A stretch of 6,606 bases of DNA, taken from the NCBI GenBank assembly GCA_964444885.1, contig CAYUIZ010000145.1, positions 1-6,606 on the forward strand, given 5' to 3'. Numbering within the stretch: position 1 is the first letter of the stretch; each line of letters begins with the position of its first letter. Position numbers and translations under genes: made by a program. The notes beneath the pieces are model-generated. The model did no database searches, had not been told where the DNA came from, and saw nothing but the letters and a program-made list of their open reading frames with translations. Origin of the DNA: CAYRGQ01 sp964444885 (GTDB lineage Bacteria > Bacteroidota > Bacteroidia > Sphingobacteriales > Sphingobacteriaceae). Positions 1 to 6,606 of the stretch are shown piece after piece.

Positions 1-547
1 CCAAGAACCACCGGCTGAAAACGGAAGGAGAAAAGGTGGGGCTTTTGGGCGTGTTGAACGTGCCATAAAACAATCTCCGTTTTTAGTGAACCGCCCGAAT
101 CCTTATCCATGCGGGCCAGCCCATCATTGCACAGGGGGTGCAAGGCCATTCGGTGGAGGTGACACCTCGAAATTGGTCAGTTTCATGATTTTCCCGAAGG
201 AGGTTCGGCGCCCGTCAATAAGCCGGTGGTCGATATGTCCTCATTTCGCGAGTTTTCGGAAGCGAATTGTCCCTAATTAGCAGTTAATTACGTTGTCTTT
301 TGGGTAATCGCTCTATTTTGGGTTTCCTCCTTTGAAAGTAAGTTTTTTCACTAATCGGAGCCTTGGTTTTCGGCGTGTGGGTAGGGCTGCGCGAATTCTT
401 CGCGAAAACCTGTTCTAAAGCCGGCCCGCTAGAGCCAGTCCATCTTTCTCCTCTTCCCGCCCTCAACCCAGGGCTTCCGCTATAATCCAGTGTCCCAAGT
501 TGCATGTTATTGTTACGTACTTGCCCGTTCATTTGTTGTCAGAAAGA
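1..547. other. Upstream region without a supportable gene
   Basis: No gene could be assigned with confidence. Three things can be seen. First, plus frame 3 is open from the window edge to a TAA at 66-68 and ends in residues KVGLLGVLNVP, which could be the tail of a gene lying to the left. Second, protein-like open stretches follow in different frames: frame 3 at 90-185 (contains ILIHAGQPIIAQGVQGHSVE) and frame 1 at 163-276 (contains FHDFPEGGSAPVNKPVVDMS). Together they could be a frameshifted remnant, but I recognise no family. Third, a minus-strand ORF of 82 codons covers 284-532; it is rich in Lys, Arg, Ser and Pro and has no recognisable domain. A short inverted repeat, CGCGAA-TTC-TTCGCG, lies at 390-404. 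No transposase, tRNA, rRNA or CRISPR repeat was seen. Confidence 0.5.
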
Positions 548-578
548 TTTGCAAAAATGGGTATAAGTTGTAATTTTG
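548..578 (+). promoter_or_regulatory. Predicted Bacteroidota-type promoter of the operon
   Basis: TTTG at 548-551 matches the Bacteroidota -33 element. TAATTTTG at 571-578 matches the -7 consensus TAnnTTTG at every fixed position. The spacer is 19 nt, the usual distance for the primary sigma factor of this phylum. Transcription would start around 582-586, which leaves a leader of about 270 nt before the SusC-like gene at 855. No equally good match lies closer to the gene. The assignment rests on sequence matching only. Confidence 0.6.
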
Positions 579-582
579 GCGG

Positions 583-603
583 TCGATTAAAAAAGGGATC
601 GAT
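583..603 (+). promoter_or_regulatory. Inverted repeat at the predicted transcription start
   Basis: TCGAT at 583-587 and ATCGA at 598-602 form a 5-bp dyad around an A-rich 10-nt centre, with a possible G-T pair outside it. It sits just downstream of the -7 element. It could be an operator overlapping +1 or a small hairpin at the 5' end of the transcript. The arms are short, so chance is possible. ATCGAT recurs at 685-690 in the larger dyad further downstream. Confidence 0.25.
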
Positions 604-656
604 GTTTAACCGCTAGGTTTGGCGTAAGTTTACTTCTCTTACCAGCGTAGCGTAGT

Positions 657-694
657 CTGTGTCGATAGCTTCTCAGCTATGCATATCGATACAG
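657..694 (+). promoter_or_regulatory. Leader hairpin or operator-like inverted repeat
   Basis: CTGTGTCGATA (657-667) pairs with TATCGATACAG (684-694): 11 consecutive pairs, ten Watson-Crick and one G-T, around a 16-nt centre. Inside it, ATAGCT (665-670) and AGCTAT (675-680) form a second 6-bp dyad that shares bases 665-667 with the long stem, so two overlapping folds compete. No T-run follows, so it is not an intrinsic terminator. It lies about 75 nt inside the predicted leader and 160 nt before the SusC-like start. It could be an RNA structure controlling stability or translation, or a binding site for a dimeric regulator. The sequence does not say which. Confidence 0.45.
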
Positions 695-765
695 TCAATT
701 AGGTAGTGGAGTCGTTAATGCGGAGTTAAAAATTCAACACAGCAAAACTTAATGTAGACGGGTGA

Positions 766-858
766 ATGCCTCATGCTATCGCGTGCGGGTTTGCCCTGAG
801 GTTTTACTTATATGCAATATATCTTTTACTTTTTAAAATCCAAATCACAAACACATGA
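766..858 (+). other. Possible 30-codon leader ORF overlapping the SusC-like start
   Basis: An ATG at 766 opens a 30-codon frame whose TGA (856-858) overlaps the ATG of the SusC-like gene (855-857) as ATGA, the arrangement usual for translational coupling. The peptide has an aromatic, hydrophobic middle (FALRFYLYAIYLLLF) and ends in IQITNT. The ORF spans a weak GC-rich hairpin (CCTCA 769-773 with TGAGG 797-801, plus GGG 787-789 with CCC 794-796). No Shine-Dalgarno site precedes the ATG, which is uninformative in Bacteroidota. The AT-rich stretch 802-854 would encode hydrophobic residues by chance alone, so this may be accidental. Confidence 0.2.
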
Positions 859-3800
859 AACAAAAATTACTCAGTTTCTTCGTGTTGGGCGTTCTGCTGA
901 TCGGAACGGTGTATGCCCAAGATAGAAGAATCAGTGGTAGGGTGACGTCTGCAGGAGACGGAACACTCATTAGCGGAGTGTCTGTTTCTGTCGTGGGTAC
1001 CAGCACCGCCACGCAGACAGATGGTTCGGGCAACTACTCCATTATGGCGGGTAGCGGCTCAATTTTGCAGTTCTCCTACTTAGGGTATGTGGCGCAGCGT
1101 GTTGCGGTTGGCGATCAGACGGTCGTTAACGTCCAATTGGTGAGCGACGCGGAGACGATCGATGAAGTCGTCGTCACAGCGATGGGTATTACCCGTTCCG
1201 CTAAAAGTCTGACGTACGCGACTAGCCAGGTAGATCCCGACGAGGTTTTGCAGAACTCCGAGCCGGACATGCTAAAATCCTTGCAGGGCAAGGTTGCTGG
1301 CGTTGACATTCGGACATCGCAGGGTACGCCGGGCGCCGCTACGCGCTTCCAAGTACGGGGTAACTCCTCGTTCTTCGGAGACAACCAGCCGCTGATTATT
1401 GTGGATGGTATCCCGTATGACAACTCCATGGTTGAAACCAGCAGCATGACCTCCGGGGGCGGAGCTTACTCTTCGGGTATTGCTAACCTCGACCCCAACG
1501 ATATTGCTAGCCTCAACGTATTAAAAGGTTCTGCTGCGGCGGCACTGTACGGATCACGTGCATCTAACGGCGTGGTGATCATCACGACCAAATCGGGTAG
1601 TACACAAGTTGACCGACCTACAGAGGTGACGTTTAGAAGCTCAGTATCGTTGGAGAATATTGCTAACTTGCCTACTTACCAGAACTCGTACGGTGCTGGT
1701 TCGCAGTTGGCTTACTCAAACTCCAACGGTTCATGGGGTCCCAACTTCAACAGCCTGGACAGCATCCCGACGTGGGGGCCATACGTGCAAGCATACCCCG
1801 ACCGTTTCGGAGCGAATGTCGCTTACCAAGCCCATCCGGACAACGTGAGCAGCTTGTTCAATACCGGAACCGTATGGGAAAACTCCCTTAACTTTGTCGG
1901 CGGAACAGCCAAGTCGGGCTTTAACGTGACGTTGTCCCAAATGGACCACAAAGGATACGTGCCTAACTCGTCATTCCAGCGGTATAACGTATCTGCCGGT
2001 GGTAACTTAGCCGTATCGGATCGTTTTAACGTGCGTGGTAACTTAGCCTTGACCAACTCTACGCAGGTAGGAGGTTACTTCGGCGAGAACCAAGTAGACG
2101 GGGCCGCTTCTTCCTTTGCCCGCTCGCTGTTTTTGGCCCGTAACTGGGACGCCAGCCTGCCTTGGCAGACCGAAACCGGCGACAACCTGAACTGGTTGGG
2201 CGGCGGTCAGTTTGACCACCCGACTTGGTCGGCGTACAACAACTATGGAACCACCCGGGAAAACCGGATATTGACCTCTTTCTCGGCTGATTACGCCATC
2301 AACGACTGGTGGCGGTTGGATTACAACCTTGGCGCCAGCCTAGGCTTCATGGACCGGAAGGAAATTTATGAGATATCATCCCGCGCGTACGAAGGCGCAG
2401 GCGGATTGATGACGGACGGAAGGGACCACCGCGAACTCGAATCAACGTTCAAATCGCTGTTTACGCCATACATTAACGACGATATCTCACTTACCGGAGC
2501 GATCGGATTTAACTACAACCAACGGGTAACTAACCGTGAGGTTAACGAAGGAAGCCGTTTCATCACGCGGGGGATTTACTCGCTTAGAAACACGGCTCAG
2601 CAGGCATTTTTGAGTGATGCGCTCTACAAGCGCCGCATTATGGGCGTGTTTGCGGATGCGATCTTCGGCTTCCGGGATTATTGGTTTGTGCAATTGACCG
2701 GACGTAACGATTGGTCATCTACCTTGCCGACGAGCTCACGCTCTTATTTCTATCCCGGTGTGTCCACATCCTTCATCTTCTCGGACGCACTTGATTTGCA
2801 GAGCAGCTTCTTCAACTATGGTAAAGTACGTGCAGCGTGGGCCAAAGTAGGACGGGATACCGATCCCTATAACTTGGCTAACGTGTATGTTTTCGATGCC
2901 AATTTCTTGGGACAGCCTACAGGTGGCTTATCCGCCACTTCGTATGATCCACTGCTGACGCCGGAATTCACCCGTGAGGTGGAGTTGGGTGCGGAATTGG
3001 CGTTTTTGAATAACCGGGTTAATATTGACTTCTCGTGGTACAACCGGATATCCACAGACCTGTTGGCACCGATTTCAGTTCCAATCTCATCCGGATACAA
3101 TGAGTATTTTACCAACTTCGGTAAAATCAGCAACAAAGGTGTCGAATTGGCCTTGAACGTCAAGCCATTGGCGCCTTCAAGCCCTGTTCAGTGGCAGTTG
3201 TCCGCAGCCTTCACGAAGAACAAGAACGTCGTAGAAGAGTTGATCGAGGGCACGAGCCGTATCGCGTTGAGAGGCATCCTATCCGGTACGATCGGTACTT
3301 ATTTGGAGCCAGGTCTGCCATTCGGTTACTTGCGCGGCACGAAGTCCCTGCGTGATGACGCAGGCAACCTGCTGATCAACCCGGCTACGGGTGCATTGTA
3401 CGAAGACCAAATGGGCGAGCATTTCTTGGGCGACCCCAACCCGGACTTCAAACTGGGTATCAACAATGTGGTCAGCTACAAGAACTTTACGTTCACAGCA
3501 CTATTCGACTGGACCCAAGGTGGGTCGATGTATTCGGTGACCAACTCGTCTCTGTTGGGACGCGGCGTTACGAAGGATACCGAAATGCGTGAATACAACG
3601 TAATCATCCCGGGTGTCTACGGCAACTCGGACGGTACCGCCATTCTTGACGGCAACGGAAACAAGATTCCTAACGGCACGAAGCTGACCGTGAACGACTT
3701 GTACTTCTCGCCTGATCCGACGTTGGGTCAGACTTTTGCCATCAACACCGCGACGGAGTGGAACGTGTACGATGCTACGGTGTACCGCTTGCGCGAGGTT

Positions 3801-4028
3801 TCTGTCGGCTACGAATTGCCTTCACACTTGTTTAATAGCGCCTTTATCAAAGGAGTGCATCTGAGTGTTACTGGGCGAAACCTTTGGCATTTGGCACCTA
3901 ACTTCCCTAAATACAGCAACTTCGATCCTGAAGTGAACAGCTTCGGTGCTACTTCGACCCAAGGCGTTGAGTTGTCTGGCGCACCTACCACAAGGCGTTA
4001 TGGATTTAATTTAGTGGCAAGATTTTAA
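855..4028 (+). CDS. SusC/RagA-type TonB-dependent outer-membrane transporter
   Basis: This is a 1057-residue outer-membrane beta-barrel that imports an oligomeric nutrient into the periplasm using TonB-ExbBD energy; the length is normal for the family. Residues 1-21 form a signal peptide with likely cleavage VYA|QD. A carboxypeptidase regulatory-like (CarboxypepD_reg) domain covers about 26-98 and includes the DGSGNYSI segment. A TonB-box-like segment IDEVVVTAMG lies at 102-111. The plug covers about 115-250 and contains QPLIIVDGIPYDN (178-190) and the family signature LYGSRASNGVVIITTKSG (231-248). The barrel fills the rest, with typical GRNDWSSTLP (about 616-625) and NFGKISNKGVEL (about 754-765), and ends in Phe as expected for BAM recognition. 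There is no N-terminal STN domain, so anti-sigma signalling is unlikely. The start has A-rich upstream sequence and gives an exact signal peptide. The gene ends 1 nt before its SusD-like partner. Substrate unknown. Confidence 0.97.
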   Translation: MKQKLLSFFVLGVLLIGTVYAQDRRISGRVTSAGDGTLISGVSVSVVGTSTATQTDGSGNYSIMAGSGSILQFSYLGYVAQRVAVGDQTVVNVQLVSDAETIDEVVVTAMGITRSAKSLTYATSQVDPDEVLQNSEPDMLKSLQGKVAGVDIRTSQGTPGAATRFQVRGNSSFFGDNQPLIIVDGIPYDNSMVETSSMTSGGGAYSSGIANLDPNDIASLNVLKGSAAAALYGSRASNGVVIITTKSGSTQVDRPTEVTFRSSVSLENIANLPTYQNSYGAGSQLAYSNSNGSWGPNFNSLDSIPTWGPYVQAYPDRFGANVAYQAHPDNVSSLFNTGTVWENSLNFVGGTAKSGFNVTLSQMDHKGYVPNSSFQRYNVSAGGNLAVSDRFNVRGNLALTNSTQVGGYFGENQVDGAASSFARSLFLARNWDASLPWQTETGDNLNWLGGGQFDHPTWSAYNNYGTTRENRILTSFSADYAINDWWRLDYNLGASLGFMDRKEIYEISSRAYEGAGGLMTDGRDHRELESTFKSLFTPYINDDISLTGAIGFNYNQRVTNREVNEGSRFITRGIYSLRNTAQQAFLSDALYKRRIMGVFADAIFGFRDYWFVQLTGRNDWSSTLPTSSRSYFYPGVSTSFIFSDALDLQSSFFNYGKVRAAWAKVGRDTDPYNLANVYVFDANFLGQPTGGLSATSYDPLLTPEFTREVELGAELAFLNNRVNIDFSWYNRISTDLLAPISVPISSGYNEYFTNFGKISNKGVELALNVKPLAPSSPVQWQLSAAFTKNKNVVEELIEGTSRIALRGILSGTIGTYLEPGLPFGYLRGTKSLRDDAGNLLINPATGALYEDQMGEHFLGDPNPDFKLGINNVVSYKNFTFTALFDWTQGGSMYSVTNSSLLGRGVTKDTEMREYNVIIPGVYGNSDGTAILDGNGNKIPNGTKLTVNDLYFSPDPTLGQTFAINTATEWNVYDATVYRLREVSVGYELPSHLFNSAFIKGVHLSVTGRNLWHLAPNFPKYSNFDPEVNSFGATSTQGVELSGAPTTRRYGFNLVARF

Positions 4029-4029
4029 G

Positions 4030-5703
4030 ATGATTAACATGAAAAGGATTAAAAATATAGTAATACTACTTGCTTTGGCGGTGACGGCAGTTTCCTGTTC
4101 GGAGCATTTAGACATCAATACCGATCCCAACCGGCCGACCTCGCTGTCCTCATCCGTACTGTTGCCTAGAGTGCAGAAGTTTATGGGAGAGAGCATGGCC
4201 ATGGGGACAGGTTTTTCAAACAACTTGTCGGCGTACACCCACCAAATGGTACACTACGGATCTGCCGACCAGTATGGCGCCGGACCGAATGATTTCTACT
4301 GGAACCAAGGATGGACGTTTTCCTACCGAAACGTGATCTCAAACGCGAATAGCATTATTGCGCAAGAGACGGAAGTCGGTAACATGCGCTACGTGGGTAT
4401 CGCGAAGATTTTGAAAGCGTATTCGTTCTCCGTACTCGTGGATCTGTTCGGAAATGTTCCTTTCTCCGAAGCGAACCAATTGGTCGACCAAGGTATTAAG
4501 TACCCCAAATACGACAATGGGGAGGAAATTTACCCGCAGTTGATCGCCATGCTCGAAGAAGGAATTGCAGACTTGCAGAACCAGGATGCAGCTAACATTT
4601 CAGTGCCTACCTCGGATGATGTGATATACGGAGGCAACGTGGGCCGGTGGGTAAAAGCAGCGAACTCGATTAAGCTGAAACTGCTTGTGCAACAACGCAA
4701 GGTTAAGGACGTGTCGTCTGAAGTGAACGCGTTGTTGGGCACACCGTCGAGCCTGATTGCGTCTACCGCCGAATCGTTTGTGATCCCTTACGGGCCGAAC
4801 GAACAAACGGATGACCGTAACCCCGGCTTCGGCGAGTATTATGCCTCGCAGCGCACGATGCACGTCAGCCCTTGGCTGTACGAAATCATGAAAGGGTACA
4901 ATACGGGTATTCTCAATGGTGTGGAAGACCCACGCATACCGTATTACTTCTACAACCAAATGACCGCTGACGACCCTGCTCACCCGGATGTTGAGTACCG
5001 CGACGGTGGTTTTGTTTCCAAGTATTTCGGCTCTCAAGGAGCTAACCGCGGTAAAAACATGCAGGACTACGTCACGCTGTTTGGTATCTACCCAGTAGGC
5101 GGAAGATACGATGACGGCAACGGCGGTACAGCGTCAGCTACAAGCGGTACCGGTGCGGCTCCTTATCGGCTCATCACCTATGCGGATATCCTATTCCTCC
5201 AAGCCGAGTTGATACAGGCGGGTGTAATAGGCGGCGATGCCAGTGAAGTGCTGGAAGCAGCCATTGCAGAATCCTTCAAAATGGTCGATCACGTAGTTGC
5301 CGGCAACGGTAGCTCACAAGCTGTGCCCAGCCTGACTGGTTCTGACGAAGCTGACGAATATATCGAAGACGTACTTGCGCTCTTCAACGCGGCTAACACC
5401 GACAAGAAGCTGGAGTACATCATGACCCAAAAGTGGCTCTCGAATATCGGTTCGTGGGTAGACCAGTATACCGACTACCGTAGAACCGGTTATCCTGTGC
5501 TGTTCGATCCAGTAGCGATAGGGGGTACCATTACGCCTCCTGAAGGCGGAAACGGCGGCGAAGATATGGCTGCAGTACCCGTTATATCCGTCAGGAGTTT
5601 CCCCAACTCGCTTCCTTATACGCAGGACGAGATTAATATGAACGAAAACGCACCCGCACAAAAGCCCGACTTGAATAGTGCCAAGGTGTTCTGGATGCCA
5701 TAA
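4030..5703 (+). CDS. SusD/RagB-like nutrient-binding outer-membrane lipoprotein
   Basis: This lipoprotein is the extracellular lid of the SusC-like barrel and captures substrate for import. It has 557 residues counted from the ATG at 4030. The ATG at 4039 (MKRIKNIVILL) gives a cleaner signal peptide and is an equally good start, 10 nt after the SusC-like stop. The lipobox is AVSC with the lipidated Cys at residue 23. SusD-family marks include helical repeats around 100-145 with DLFGNVPFSEA (138-148), a helix at ITYADILFLQAELIQAG (382-398), IMTQKWLSNIG (464-474), WVDQYTDYRRTGYP (476-489) and SLPYTQDEINMNENAP (527-542) near the C terminus. These fit the SusD-like_2 subgroup better than classical starch SusD; that assignment is from memory of the family. 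Gly-rich loops lie at 361-375 and 502-510. No catalytic activity is expected. Translation is probably coupled to the transporter. Confidence 0.95.
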   Translation: MINMKRIKNIVILLALAVTAVSCSEHLDINTDPNRPTSLSSSVLLPRVQKFMGESMAMGTGFSNNLSAYTHQMVHYGSADQYGAGPNDFYWNQGWTFSYRNVISNANSIIAQETEVGNMRYVGIAKILKAYSFSVLVDLFGNVPFSEANQLVDQGIKYPKYDNGEEIYPQLIAMLEEGIADLQNQDAANISVPTSDDVIYGGNVGRWVKAANSIKLKLLVQQRKVKDVSSEVNALLGTPSSLIASTAESFVIPYGPNEQTDDRNPGFGEYYASQRTMHVSPWLYEIMKGYNTGILNGVEDPRIPYYFYNQMTADDPAHPDVEYRDGGFVSKYFGSQGANRGKNMQDYVTLFGIYPVGGRYDDGNGGTASATSGTGAAPYRLITYADILFLQAELIQAGVIGGDASEVLEAAIAESFKMVDHVVAGNGSSQAVPSLTGSDEADEYIEDVLALFNAANTDKKLEYIMTQKWLSNIGSWVDQYTDYRRTGYPVLFDPVAIGGTITPPEGGNGGEDMAAVPVISVRSFPNSLPYTQDEINMNENAPAQKPDLNSAKVFWMP

Positions 5704-5720
5704 ATAAATTTGACAGACAA

Positions 5721-6596
5721 ATGAAGAAGATAATTCATGTTGTATTGCTAGCGGCTATTGTTTTAGTCTCGGCATGTAGAAAAAGTGATGTCGGTAACCT
5801 GCCCGAAGGGATGGTTTACCTGAATCAACCACACATTGTAAAGGAGAGTGGCGACCCCGCTATTTTGGATACCGATCCGCTGGGCTTTTCGGCTACATTC
5901 AGCGTCGACCTGTACCACGAGAATTCGGAGAAGCCCGATCACCTCGATATCGTAATCGTCAAGAATGGCGACACGAAAAACGCCAAGGTGATTCAGGCAG
6001 CGGTCAAAACCTTCCCGGCACAGGTGGAAATCACCGGACAAATGCTTACTGAGCTGTTTGGTACGATCGTCAGTGGCGACAGCTACGACGTCGGTGCTGA
6101 CTATGTTAAAGGCGGCGTTAAGTACGTGGCCTTCCCTGAGGGTGGGGGCGCAGCCTATGGACCTGGCGTATCGAGCCAGCCAAACGGAGCATCGCCCACG
6201 GTCCGCTACTCCGCGATATGCGGGTTCATTGCGGACGATTTTGCCGGTGAATACGAAATCACTGTGGATGGATGGGGCGATTACGGTATCGGCGCGACGA
6301 CCATCGTGAAGGTGATCGATGAGACTACACTCGCCATCGAGAGTGCGATCCCTTCGTTCAACGATGTCGTCATCAAGGTAAATGATTCCGATAATACGGT
6401 GGTTGTCGATCGGCAAGAAGCTGGGGATACGGATGTCTTCGGACTTGCCTACGGCATGCTGTTCATGACTGGCGCTGGCGGTGGTCTGAACAACTTCGTC
6501 GATCCCTGTACAGGTACCATCAGGCTGAATATCAGCTATACGGTGGCAGCTGGATCGTTTGGAACATTCGCGTTGGAACTGCGGAAAACGCAATAA
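5721..6596 (+). CDS. SusCD-associated lipoprotein of unnamed family
   Basis: This predicted lipoprotein has 291 residues. A Lys-Lys start, a hydrophobic stretch (residues 4-17) and lipobox VSAC give a lipidated Cys19. The mature part is mostly short alternating beta-type segments. An N-terminal half at about 30-165 contains LDIVIVKNGD (75-84) and YDVGADYVKGGVKYVAFPE (122-140). A C-terminal half contains YSAICGF (163-169), FAGEYEITVDGWGDYG (174-189) and DPCTGTIRLNISYTVAAGSF (261-280). The only other cysteines, 167 and 263, could form a disulfide. I recall similar lipoproteins beside SusD-like_2 genes but know no family name. Lying 17 nt behind the SusD-like gene, where SusE/SusF-type binding proteins are often encoded, it is probably a ligand-binding accessory of the transporter. 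No catalytic motif is visible. The start fits the signal peptide, and the sequence before it is A-rich (GACAGACAA). Confidence 0.85.
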   Translation: MKKIIHVVLLAAIVLVSACRKSDVGNLPEGMVYLNQPHIVKESGDPAILDTDPLGFSATFSVDLYHENSEKPDHLDIVIVKNGDTKNAKVIQAAVKTFPAQVEITGQMLTELFGTIVSGDSYDVGADYVKGGVKYVAFPEGGGAAYGPGVSSQPNGASPTVRYSAICGFIADDFAGEYEITVDGWGDYGIGATTIVKVIDETTLAIESAIPSFNDVVIKVNDSDNTVVVDRQEAGDTDVFGLAYGMLFMTGAGGGLNNFVDPCTGTIRLNISYTVAAGSFGTFALELRKTQ

Positions 6597-6606
6597 GCGA
6601 TAATTT

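Noticed and set aside
18..83. Inverted repeat AAAACGGA (18-25) and TCCGTTTT (76-83) as a terminator
   Set aside because: The arms are only 8 bp and lie 50 nt apart with no compact GC-rich stem, so it does not resemble an intrinsic terminator.
86..280. 64-codon GTG-started plus-strand ORF
   Set aside because: It has Pro/Arg/Cys-rich, atypical composition, and the other frames over the same bases read more like protein; no domain recognised.
557..616. 19-codon ORF beginning at the ATG at 557
   Set aside because: It starts inside the predicted promoter, ahead of the likely transcription start, and has no protein-like features.
790..827. A second, nearer promoter (TTTG at 790-793, TATCTTTT at 820-827)
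   Set aside because: The spacer is 26 nt instead of about 19-21, and the -7 match lacks the final G. The pair at 548-578 fits much better.
4600..5661. Minus-strand ORFs of 145 and 115 codons inside the SusD-like gene
   Set aside because: They share codon register with the sense gene and are shadows of its codon use; the sense product is unmistakably SusD-like.
5704..5720. Terminator or new promoter between the SusD-like gene and the third gene
   Set aside because: The gap is 17 nt, with no hairpin and no -33/-7 pair, so co-transcription is the simplest reading.
5763..6593. 276-codon minus-strand ORF antisense to the third lipoprotein gene
   Set aside because: It is in exact codon register with the sense gene, so it stays open only because that gene avoids TTA, CTA and TCA codons. 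The translation has no signal peptide or recognisable domain, while the sense frame has a lipobox and beta-rich structure.

Overview
The window carries a three-gene plus-strand operon of the SusC/SusD type, the hallmark of Bacteroidota (Bacteroidetes). The evidence is a SusC/RagA-type TonB-dependent outer-membrane transporter, a SusD/RagB-like lipoprotein directly behind it, start codons with A-rich upstream sequence instead of a Shine-Dalgarno site, and an upstream match to the Bacteroidota promoter (-33 TTTG, -7 TAnnTTTG). Balanced base composition and the protein style suggest Sphingobacteriaceae or a close relative, but that placement is an impression and not a measurement.

Layout. Positions 1-547 hold no gene I can defend. 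Short open stretches in several frames at 3-68 and 90-276 look like a gene tail or a decayed gene, and there is a doubtful minus-strand ORF at 284-532. A good Bacteroidota promoter lies at 548-578. It would start a leader of about 270 nt (about 583-854) with several inverted repeats, including an 11-bp stem at 657-694, and a 30-codon ORF that overlaps the transporter start as ATGA. The genes follow: the SusC-like transporter (855-4028), the SusD-like lipoprotein (4030-5703) and a 291-residue lipoprotein (5721-6596). Intergenic gaps are 1 and 17 nt, with no terminator between genes. The last 10 bases are uninformative.

How the genes work together. By analogy with Sus and Rag systems, the SusD-like protein is a lid on the extracellular face of the SusC-like barrel and captures an oligomeric nutrient. 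The barrel imports it into the periplasm using energy delivered by TonB. The third lipoprotein sits where SusE/SusF or other surface binding proteins are often encoded and probably helps bind ligand, although I cannot assign it to a named family. No hydrolase, protease, regulator or sigma/anti-sigma gene is in the window, so the substrate (glycan or peptide) cannot be told. The transporter has no N-terminal signalling (STN-type) domain, so control by a trans-envelope anti-sigma relay is not suggested. The structured leader is the most likely place for regulation.

Nothing here amounts to a clearly new system. The points most worth a second look are the long structured leader and the unnamed third lipoprotein.
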